Origin: Bifidobacterium breve
GTDB taxonomy: Bacteria; Actinomycetota; Thermoleophilia; Miltoncostaeales; Miltoncostaeaceae
Length of the DNA stretch: 40,295 nt
Direction of reading: 5' to 3'
Assembly (NCBI GenBank): GCA_945876305.1
Contig: CAMCOB010000003.1
Span: 1-40,295 of the forward strand
The notes under the pieces were generated by a model, which was not told the DNA's origin, ran no database searches, and was given only the letters and a program-made list of their open reading frames with translations. Position numbers and translations under genes: made by a program. Below are positions 33,954 through 40,295 of this stretch, one piece after another; position 1 is the stretch's first letter, and every line of letters begins with the position of its first letter.

Positions 33954-34679
33954 TCAGCCCCCCGGCTGCCGCACGGCGCCGTCGCGCGAGATGAGAAACT
34001 CCCCGGTGCCCCCATTGATCGCCAGGGGCGAACCATCGAGGGCCACCCGGAGCATCGCGGGGCTGCCAATGCGCACCCACGCGGCATCGGGGATGGTGAA
34101 GGTGCGGGTGGCCCCGGGCACGAGCACTCCGCTGTACAGCGTGGGGCCGGTTGCCGATCCGGTGCGCACCTCGAGGTAACTGCCACGGCCTGAGACACCG
34201 GTAAACGTCAGGTCAACCTGCCGATTGCGCGCGGTACTGGTGGTGAGCGCCTCCGATACGGTTGCGGTCGGAGCAGCAGGCGGGGTGCTCACGGAACTGC
34301 CGCCGATGCCGAGCCAGGTGAGCATCGCTACCCCGGCCACGCCGCCAATGGCAAGCCACAACAGTTGGGCCTCGCGCCTGCGCGGTCCACGCTCCGCCCG
34401 TTCGCGCGCGCGACGTGCCCCCTCGGGCGACAGCGAATGGGCCAGCTGGCCGTAGCGCGACTCGTACTCATCAAGCACAAGCGCGGGATCGAGCCCAAGG
34501 TACGACGCGTATGCCCGCAGGAACCCGCGCGCATACGACGGGTCGGGCAGAAGGTCGAATTCCTCATCCTCCATTGCCCGCAGGTACCGCGACCTGATCC
34601 TCGTGCCGGTTTCGGCGGTGGGATAGTCGATGCCCTGGCGGACGCGGGCCTCTCGGAGGCTTGAGCCGATCTCATACAT
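33954..34679 (-). CDS. RodZ-like helix-turn-helix membrane protein
   Basis: A 241-residue protein. The N-terminal HTH_25 domain runs over residues 1-75 (IGSSLREARVRQGI, then IRSRYLRAMEDEEFDLLPDP, then YARGFLRAYASYLGLDPALV). A basic juxtamembrane stretch (ARRARERAERGPRRREAQ) precedes one transmembrane helix (LLWLAIGGVAGVAMLTWLGI). The outside part ends in a DUF4115-like beta domain (GRGSYLEVRTGSATGPTLYS, then WVRIGSPAMLRVALDGSP). This layout is that of RodZ, which links MreB to the envelope for cell shape; some actinobacterial members without MreB are of unknown role. The stop lies 18 nt before the cinA GTG. Confidence 0.87.
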   Translation of the reverse strand: MYEIGSSLREARVRQGIDYPTAETGTRIRSRYLRAMEDEEFDLLPDPSYARGFLRAYASYLGLDPALVLDEYESRYGQLAHSLSPEGARRARERAERGPRRREAQLLWLAIGGVAGVAMLTWLGIGGSSVSTPPAAPTATVSEALTTSTARNRQVDLTFTGVSGRGSYLEVRTGSATGPTLYSGVLVPGATRTFTIPDAAWVRIGSPAMLRVALDGSPLAINGGTGEFLISRDGAVRQPGG

Positions 34680-34760
34680 GTGTGTGACCCGGAATCACCG
34701 GGGGGCCGACCGTAGCACTGGGCCGGGTCGTAGAGGTCCTGAAAACCCCCCGTTCGGCGT

Positions 34761-34780
34761 CACAACCGTTACGGGTTGTG
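34761..34780 (-). terminator. Hairpin at the ftsK stop codon
   Basis: CACAACC and GGTTGTG form a 7-bp stem around a 6-nt loop, spanning the ftsK TAA. A TTTT follows about 16 nt later on the minus strand. The 89-nt gap to the rodZ-like gene otherwise holds nothing I can name. Weak terminator candidate. Confidence 0.3.
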
Positions 34781-37309
34781 GTCTCCTGAAACGTCAGCGT
34801 CAACGACGGCGATGCCGAGTACCCGTGGAATGTCATGCTCGGTGATCAGCACCGTGCGGGGCTTCGACCCCTCGTGCCCCGAGATCACGCCCAGACGCTC
34901 GAGCACGTCGACAAGCCGACCGGCACGGGCGTAGCCCACGCCGAGGCGCCGCTGCAGCAGCGACACCGATGCGGTGCCCTGCTGCACCACGGTCTCGATG
35001 GCGCGCTGCACCAGTTCGTCTGATCCCGCATCAACCGCCTCCTCCACCACCTCGGGGCGCTCAAGCAGTTCCTCGCGCATCTCCGGCCGGCCCTGCCGAC
35101 GCCAGTGATCGGTGATGGCGAGAATCTCGTCTTCACCCACGTACGCGCCCTGAAGGCGCTGAAGGCGTGAAGTGCCAACCGGGCGAAACAACATGTCGCC
35201 ATTGCCGAGCAGCGACTCGGCGCCGCCGGAATCGAGCACCACGCGGGAGTCCACCTGCGACGACACGGCGAATGCGATCCGCGATGGCACGTTGGCCTTG
35301 ATCATGCCGGTGATCACGTCCACCGACGGGCGCTGCGTGGCCAACATGAGGTGAATGCCCACCGCGCGGCTCTTCTGCGCAAGCCGGATGATGGCGTCCT
35401 CGACCTCGCCCGGGGCCACCATCATCAGGTCTGCGAGCTCGTCGATGACCACCAGGATGTGCGGCACGACGCTGAGCCCCTGGCCGCGCCGGATTGTGTT
35501 CCAGTCGTTGAGATTGCGCGCCCGGGAGGCGCCCATCAGCTCGTACCGCGACTCCATCTCCCCCACCATGTTCGAGAGCACCGCGGTGGCGTTCTTCATG
35601 TTGGTCACGACGGGCGTGAGCAGGTGAGGGATTCCCTCGTAGTGATTGAGCTCAACCTTCTTCGGGTCGATCATCACCATGCGCAGCTCCTCGGGGGTCG
35701 CCCGAAGGAGGATGGACGCCAGAAGAGCATTGAGGCACACGCTCTTTCCGGTTCCGGTGGAGCCGGCGATCAGGAGGTGCGGCATACGCGCGATGTCGAG
35801 AAACACGGCCTTGCCACCGATGTCCAGCCCCATCCATGCGGCCAGGGGGCCCGTTCCGTCGGGGAAGTCGCGAAATACGTCGCCCAGGGTGACCATGCGC
35901 GAGTTGGGGTTTGGCACCTCAACACCCACGGCCTGCTTGCCGGGGATGGGTGCCAGGATGCGGATCTCGTCCTTGGCAGCCAGTGCGTATGCCAGATCGT
36001 CGCGCAGGGCGCTGACCTTTGACACCTTGGTGCCCGGCGCAAGCTTCAGTTCGTACCGGGTGATGCGCGGACCCGACACGGCGTTGGTCATCTCGGCCTG
36101 CACGCCGAATTCGGCAAGGGCCTCAACCAGCCGCCGTGAGGTCTCCCGGATGGTCGCTGCCGAGGTTCCGCTGCCGCCCGTTGACCTTTGCAGGATCGAC
36201 TTTCGTGGCCGCTTCCAACCGCCCCGCGGCATGGTGCCCGGACCGCCGTGCACCTTGCCCTCGGCGGGGTCATCCACTGCTGCAGCCGCCAACCCAGCGG
36301 CGGCCGCGCCCGGCAGATCTACCTGTACAAACGGGTCGGCGACGTGTTCGTCGTCATCCGCCTCATCACCGTCAATGGGATCGTGGAACACATCGTGTGC
36401 GCCCTCGATAACGATGTCGTCGTCCTCGTCTAGGGCACCCGACCTCGCGCCGAGGGCGGGAGATGGCGGCAGATCGCCATCTTCGTCAAACAGATCGGGA
36501 TAGCGGTCGGCACCGTCAACCGGGTGCTCATCTGATCCCACCCCCCGGCGGGACGTCGGGGCGGCCACCGTCCGTGCGATGAGCCGCACCTCATCTGATG
36601 CCCGTCGGCTGCCCCGCACAGTGGTGACGGTTGCCGTTGCGATACCACGGCCCACGGCCGCACCCGCAACCGCGGCCCCACGCCCCGAGCCACGCAGCGC
36701 CTCGCCAAGCGAGGCCCCACTCATAAGCACCATGCCCGCGGCAATGCCGAGCACTGTGAGGAAGTTGGCCCCCACCGCACCGATGGTGCTGTCGGCGGCC
36801 CACCACAGGCCGGACCCCACCACGCCGCCATTGGCCTTCATCTCACGCACGCTCGACCAGCCGTATGACAGATCCATGCCCGGCCCGAACAGACCAGAGG
36901 CCAGGCCGAGGCAGATCGCCATGCCCACAACCAACGCCCCGATGCGAAATGCCCGCGCGTCAAATACCGGGAAGCGCACGACAAGGTGGACGCCCACAAT
37001 CACCATCACAAGCGCCGCCAGCCCCACCCCGCGGCCCACGCACATGCGGATGAGCGACTCGAGCGCCTGCCCGGCCACGCCGCCGCCCACGCCCGCGAAC
37101 ACGATGGCGGCGAGAAAGCCCCCCACCGCGATCATGACCATTCCGGCCATCTCGCGGCCGTACCCACCAACGCCTCCGCTGCGCTTCCGCGGCGAACGCC
37201 CGGAGCCCTTGGCAGGGCGCCTGGTGGCAGTGGTCTTTCGGGTTGCGGTGCGGGTGCGAGTAGCGGTTGCGGCCACGGTCTCCCCGGGGTCGAGGTGTAC
37301 GAGACCCAT
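34769..37309 (-). CDS. ftsK: DNA translocase FtsK
   Basis: A double-stranded DNA pump at the division septum that clears and resolves chromosomes. The ATG at 37309, with GGGG about 8 nt upstream, gives 846 residues. A basic Thr/Arg-rich N-terminus (TATRTRTATRKTTATRRP) precedes about four membrane helices (residues about 55-210). An acidic linker (about 260-360) follows. The motor has the alpha-domain, Walker A in LLIAGSTGTGKSVCLN, Walker B in HILVVIDELADLMM and MLATQRPSVDVITG. The C-terminal gamma winged helix (SVSLLQRRLGVGYARAGRLV, then VLERLGVISGHEGSKPR) reads polarity sequences. It lies downstream of rnj with a 51-nt gap. Confidence 0.96.
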   Translation of the reverse strand: MGLVHLDPGETVAATATRTRTATRKTTATRRPAKGSGRSPRKRSGGVGGYGREMAGMVMIAVGGFLAAIVFAGVGGGVAGQALESLIRMCVGRGVGLAALVMVIVGVHLVVRFPVFDARAFRIGALVVGMAICLGLASGLFGPGMDLSYGWSSVREMKANGGVVGSGLWWAADSTIGAVGANFLTVLGIAAGMVLMSGASLGEALRGSGRGAAVAGAAVGRGIATATVTTVRGSRRASDEVRLIARTVAAPTSRRGVGSDEHPVDGADRYPDLFDEDGDLPPSPALGARSGALDEDDDIVIEGAHDVFHDPIDGDEADDDEHVADPFVQVDLPGAAAAGLAAAAVDDPAEGKVHGGPGTMPRGGWKRPRKSILQRSTGGSGTSAATIRETSRRLVEALAEFGVQAEMTNAVSGPRITRYELKLAPGTKVSKVSALRDDLAYALAAKDEIRILAPIPGKQAVGVEVPNPNSRMVTLGDVFRDFPDGTGPLAAWMGLDIGGKAVFLDIARMPHLLIAGSTGTGKSVCLNALLASILLRATPEELRMVMIDPKKVELNHYEGIPHLLTPVVTNMKNATAVLSNMVGEMESRYELMGASRARNLNDWNTIRRGQGLSVVPHILVVIDELADLMMVAPGEVEDAIIRLAQKSRAVGIHLMLATQRPSVDVITGMIKANVPSRIAFAVSSQVDSRVVLDSGGAESLLGNGDMLFRPVGTSRLQRLQGAYVGEDEILAITDHWRRQGRPEMREELLERPEVVEEAVDAGSDELVQRAIETVVQQGTASVSLLQRRLGVGYARAGRLVDVLERLGVISGHEGSKPRTVLITEHDIPRVLGIAVVDADVSGDHNP

Positions 37310-37360
37310 TTGGACCCCGCACACCCCGATTCCTGCCTCGGGCAGACCGACTTCGGTTGC

Positions 37361-39046
37361 TTAGACCTCCACCACCACTGGGAGGATGACCGGACGCTTG
37401 CGCGTCTTGCGGTTGATCAGCGCGCCCACGGCGTCGTGGAGTTGCTTGGTGAGCACGTCAACCTCGTGGATGTGCTCCTCGGCGCTTTCGCGAAGACTTG
37501 CCACCACGGTCTCGCGGATGGCGCTGATCATCGCCTCATCCTCGGCGCCCGCAAATCCGCGGGTGACCACCTCGGGTGTACCTGAGAGCGTGCCGTCATG
37601 GGTGTCAATCTGCACCATCACCAGCACCAGGCCGTCCTCAGACATGTGGCGGCGGTCACGGAGGACCCCCTCCCCGAGGTCATTCACTCCGTACGAGTCG
37701 ACATAGGTGATTCCCGACTCAACCCGCTCACCGGTCACCACGCCGTCGGCCGACACCTCAAGCACGTCTCCGTTCTCAAGAATGACCGTGCGCTCGCCGA
37801 TTCCGAGCCCCCTCGCAAGCGCTGCGTGCGCCTTCTGGTGTCGCACCTCGCCGTGGATCGGAGCGAAGAACCGCGGGCGGATGAGTTGCAGCATCCACAT
37901 GAGGTCGTCGCGCACCCCGTGGCCCGATGCGTGCACCTCCGGACGATCATCCGGGGTCACCACCGTCGCGCCCGCAGCCACAAGGCGGTTGATGGTCTCG
38001 TCGATCGCCAGTTCATTGCCCGGGATACGGCGCGATGAATACACCACCGTGTCGCCCGGCTTGATGTCCACCTTGGGGTGGGCACCGTTGGCCATGCGAC
38101 GAAGCGCGGACAGAGGCTCGCCCTGGCTGCCGGTGGTCAGGAGCACCAGTTCGTCATCCGGCACACCGGCGATCTCCTTGTCGGAGATGATGACGCCATC
38201 GGGGGCCTTGAGGTACCCGAGGTTGCGCGCAATGGCCACGTTTCGCACCATTGAGCGACCCACCACGCCCACAACCCGGCCGTCGCGGTAGGCGGCGTCA
38301 ACCACCTGCTGCATGCGGTCGATGTGAGACGAGAAGGTGGTGACGATCACGCGTCCAGGCGATGTGGCGAAGAGCGCAGACATCGCCGGCCCCACCGATG
38401 CCTCGTACCGCTTGGCCGATGCCGGAACGTCTGCATTCGTGGAGTCAGCCAAGAGCACCAGCACTCCCTCGGCGCCGAGCCGTGCGAGCCCCGGAATGTC
38501 GCTGGCCTTGCCCGGCCCGCCAATGGGAAGGTGATCGAACATGAAGTCGCCGGTATGCACCAGCGTGCCCGCGGGTGAGTGGAGGGCAACTGCCACACAG
38601 TCGGGGATGGAGTGGGTCACGCGAAGGAACTCGGCCTCGAAGGGGCCGATACGCCGACGTGGCTCGCCGGCGGCAATCTCGATCATCTCGGCCTCGCCCA
38701 GCAGGCGGTGCTCGTCGAGCTTCCCCCGTACCAGCGCGAGCGTAAAGCGGGTGCCGTAAATCGGAACCGGCCCGACCGCACGGAGGAACCATGGCACGGC
38801 ACCGATGTGATCCTCGTGACCATGGGTGAGGATGAGCCCGTCAATGCGCTCACGGTTTTCGGCGAGCCAGGTCATGTCAGGCAGGATCAGATCGACGCCC
38901 GGCTGATCCGGGCCCGGGAACGTCACGCCGCAATCGATCACGACGATTCGATCGTCGTGCTCCACCACGTACATGTTCTTGCCAATCTCGCCAACGCCGC
39001 CAAGCGGGATAATCCGCAGGGCGGGTGCGTCGGTTGTGTTGCTCAG
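37361..39046 (-). CDS. rnj: Ribonuclease J
   Basis: A beta-CASP metallo-beta-lactamase ribonuclease for mRNA decay and rRNA maturation. The metal site is LTHGHEDHIGAVPWFL, with SIPDCVAVALHSPAGTLVHT, TGDFMFDH and ADSTNADVPASAKRYE following. The beta-CASP part has VIVTTFSSHIDRMQQVVDAA and TTGSQGEPLSALRRMANGAH, and the C-terminal metal motif is FAPIHGEVRHQKAHA. The conserved first strand LRIIPLGGVGEIGKNM lies upstream of the only ATG (38974), so the true start must be earlier, and the frame there offers no ATG, GTG or TTG before a stop. A CTG at 39046, with GGA upstream, would give 561 residues, the usual length. It is 20 nt after the dapA stop. Confidence 0.92.
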   Translation of the reverse strand: MSNTTDAPALRIIPLGGVGEIGKNMYVVEHDDRIVVIDCGVTFPGPDQPGVDLILPDMTWLAENRERIDGLILTHGHEDHIGAVPWFLRAVGPVPIYGTRFTLALVRGKLDEHRLLGEAEMIEIAAGEPRRRIGPFEAEFLRVTHSIPDCVAVALHSPAGTLVHTGDFMFDHLPIGGPGKASDIPGLARLGAEGVLVLLADSTNADVPASAKRYEASVGPAMSALFATSPGRVIVTTFSSHIDRMQQVVDAAYRDGRVVGVVGRSMVRNVAIARNLGYLKAPDGVIISDKEIAGVPDDELVLLTTGSQGEPLSALRRMANGAHPKVDIKPGDTVVYSSRRIPGNELAIDETINRLVAAGATVVTPDDRPEVHASGHGVRDDLMWMLQLIRPRFFAPIHGEVRHQKAHAALARGLGIGERTVILENGDVLEVSADGVVTGERVESGITYVDSYGVNDLGEGVLRDRRHMSEDGLVLVMVQIDTHDGTLSGTPEVVTRGFAGAEDEAMISAIRETVVASLRESAEEHIHEVDVLTKQLHDAVGALINRKTRKRPVILPVVVEV

Positions 39047-39066
39047 TGTGTTTCCAGTCGTTGGGA

Positions 39067-39954
39067 TCAGGCGGGCAGAAGGCCCTGCGACACGAGGAGC
39101 GACCGGAGCGCGCTGCGCTCCCCGGCCGTGGCCTCCACGAGCGGCAGGCGCAGGACGTCGCCGGGGATGACCCCGAGCATGTCGAGCGCAGCCTTGATCA
39201 GGATGGGATTCGTCGTCTCAAAGAGGCCGCTCCACAGAGACGCGCACGACGCGTCGATTGCCCGCGCGCCCTCCACGTCGCCCGCGTTCACGGCGGCCAC
39301 CATCTGCTGCATGCGATCGCCCACCAGGTGAGAGGCCACGGAGATCACTCCGGCACCCCCCATCTCAAGGATGGGCAGCAGCATGTCGTCATTCCCGGCG
39401 TAGATCGCCAGGTCGGTCTCGTCGGCCACCCGTCGGGCCTCAGCCAGATCGGGGTTGGCCTGCTTCAGGGTTGCAACCCCGGGGATGCGTGCAAGTTCGG
39501 CGATGAGGTCGGGAGGCATGTTGATGCCGGTGCGGCCGGGGATGTTGTAGAGCACCACCGGCACGCCAACCTCGGCGATGGCCGCCACATGGCGGCGAAT
39601 ACCCTCAGCCGGTGGGCGGTTGTAATACGGGGTCACCACCAGCACGGCGTCAACGCCGATGCCCTTGGCCACATCAGTCAGATGCACGGAGTGCGCAGTG
39701 TCATTACTGCCGGTTCCGGCCACCACGGTGCCGATGCCGGCACACTCCTCGGCGGTCGATCGGAACAGGGCAATGCGCTCGTCATCGGTGAGCGTTGACG
39801 CCTCACCGGTCGTTCCAGCCACCACGATGCCATCCGACCCGTTGGCCAGCAGGTAGCGCACAAGCGCGCGATAGGCGGCGTCGTCCACTGCCCCCTCGGT
39901 ATCAAAGGGCGTGACGGCCGCGGTGAGAACGGCTCCCAGCACGGGCGGAAGCAT
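39067..39954 (-). CDS. dapA: 4-hydroxy-tetrahydrodipicolinate synthase
   Basis: Condenses pyruvate with aspartate semialdehyde, the first committed step to diaminopimelate and lysine. The ATG at 39954, with GGAG about 9 nt upstream, gives 295 residues. The TIM-barrel family blocks are AAVTPFDTEGAVD, VAGTTGEASTLTDDE and VTPYYNRPP. The active site shows Tyr136 and Arg141 in LYNIPGRTG and the Schiff-base Lys164 in GVATLKQAN, matching E. coli Tyr133, Arg138 and Lys161. It starts the run dapA-rnj-ftsK. dapF and dapL lie about 11 kb downstream on the same strand. Confidence 0.96.
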   Translation of the reverse strand: MLPPVLGAVLTAAVTPFDTEGAVDDAAYRALVRYLLANGSDGIVVAGTTGEASTLTDDERIALFRSTAEECAGIGTVVAGTGSNDTAHSVHLTDVAKGIGVDAVLVVTPYYNRPPAEGIRRHVAAIAEVGVPVVLYNIPGRTGINMPPDLIAELARIPGVATLKQANPDLAEARRVADETDLAIYAGNDDMLLPILEMGGAGVISVASHLVGDRMQQMVAAVNAGDVEGARAIDASCASLWSGLFETTNPILIKAALDMLGVIPGDVLRLPLVEATAGERSALRSLLVSQGLLPA

Positions 39955-39971
39955 AGCGACGGGCTCCGGGG

Positions 39972-40295
39972 TCAGGTGGGCACGGCTGTCACGGGAAGCG
40001 GATCGGGCGTGCGTGCGGCGGTGAGCAGGTCGGGGCTGGCTACGTTCCAGTACCCCCGAACGGCATACCCCCGCATTCGGTGGCTGGACACAAACCGGGC
40101 GAATGTCGCAAATAATGGGTCGGGCAGCAGGTTCAGCGTCGTCTGCAGTCGACCGGGAATTCGGTTCCCCTTCGCGAGGGAGTTCACAAAGGCCCGGTAC
40201 GACGAAAGTGCCGCACCCAGACGCATCTCGCCCGGGCGCACACGCTCGGCGAGGGGCCCAGAGGACCCCCCGCACACAATCGCGTCGTACTGCTC
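39972..40295 (-). CDS. C-terminal part of an unknown protein (cut by window edge)
   Basis: A frame entering from the right edge (first full codon at 40295) and ending at a TGA 17 nt before the dapA ATG, giving 108 residues. It reads EQYDAIVCGGSSGPLAERVR at the edge, then SSYRAFVNSLAKGNRIPGRL, then HRMRGYAVRGYWNVASPDLL. I do not recognise the family with confidence. A C-terminal piece of an FAD-dependent oxidoreductase was considered, but no decisive motif is present. Position and codon use suggest co-transcription with dapA. Confidence 0.55.
   Translation of the reverse strand, partial: EQYDAIVCGGSSGPLAERVRPGEMRLGAALSSYRAFVNSLAKGNRIPGRLQTTLNLLPDPLFATFARFVSSHRMRGYAVRGYWNVASPDLLTAARTPDPLPVTAVPT

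Noticed and set aside
32742-34193. A 483-residue plus-strand frame opposite cinA and the rodZ-like gene
   Set aside because: It is antisense to conserved genes, and its Arg/Pro/His-rich composition is typical of shadow frames.
39972-40295. Naming the partial gene at the right edge ThyX or a geranylgeranyl reductase
   Set aside because: ThyX is often near dapA, but the residues do not match its C-terminus; reductase similarity rested on a short YDAIVCGG stretch only.

Overview
This is a 40.3 kb, very GC-rich, almost fully coding chromosomal window with 36 protein genes, one tRNA-Leu and short intergenic gaps. Several features point to a high-GC Gram-positive bacterium of the Actinomycetota, and a deep branch such as Thermoleophilia fits best by gene order (an inference). 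These are an S1 protein with the actinobacterial wording, a murT/gatD pair for lipid II amidation, an LL-diaminopimelate aminotransferase (DapL) plus DapF, a separate alpha and beta glycyl-tRNA synthetase, RNase J, and a perfect actinobacterial-type LexA box in front of recA. I see no insertion sequence, prophage, CRISPR array or rRNA. The region is core genome, and the interest lies in details inside and between housekeeping genes.

Layout. 1-4.0 kb (minus): rpsA (3' end cut by the window), a small J-domain-like gene and polA. 4.0-7.4 kb (plus): ACT-domain malic enzyme, tRNA-Leu(CAA), a quinone oxidoreductase, a 53-residue membrane protein and an unknown gene. 7.4-16.6 kb (minus): glyQ-glyS-ppdK-unknown-dgt-dnaG, a tight operon with touching or overlapping start and stop codons. 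16.6-20.1 kb (plus): a secreted or anchored C5-epimerase-like protein, a cyclophilin and the principal sigma factor, which has a hairpin at the start of its leader. 20.1-22.6 kb (minus): a metallo-beta-lactamase-fold hydrolase with a NrtR-like Nudix/winged-helix protein, then a two-helix membrane protein with a YqgE/AlgH protein. 22.6-26.2 kb (plus): rpiA-murT-methyltransferase-gatD, all overlapping. 26.2-40.3 kb (minus): an unknown partial gene, dapA, rnj, ftsK, rodZ-like, cinA, recA (with intein), miaB, miaA, dapF, dapL, dut.

How the genes work together. dapA, dapL and dapF make meso-diaminopimelate for lysine and peptidoglycan, and murT-gatD amidates lipid II. ftsK and the rodZ-like gene serve division and shape. 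polA, dnaG, dgt, dut and recA serve replication, nucleotide-pool cleaning and repair. rpsA, glyQS, tRNA-Leu and miaAB serve translation, and rnj serves RNA decay.

Most notable: (i) a 170-residue endonuclease-free mini-intein in RecA at the same site as the Mycobacterium leprae intein; (ii) a perfect SOS box on the recA promoter; (iii) RNase J with no ATG, GTG or TTG available for its conserved N-terminus, implying a CTG start; (iv) a methyltransferase gene lodged between murT and gatD; (v) a Nudix regulator whose Nudix box has lost its catalytic glutamates; (vi) several genes that look leaderless, with a -10 box about 6-8 nt before the start codon. I found no clearly new multi-gene defence or mobile system.
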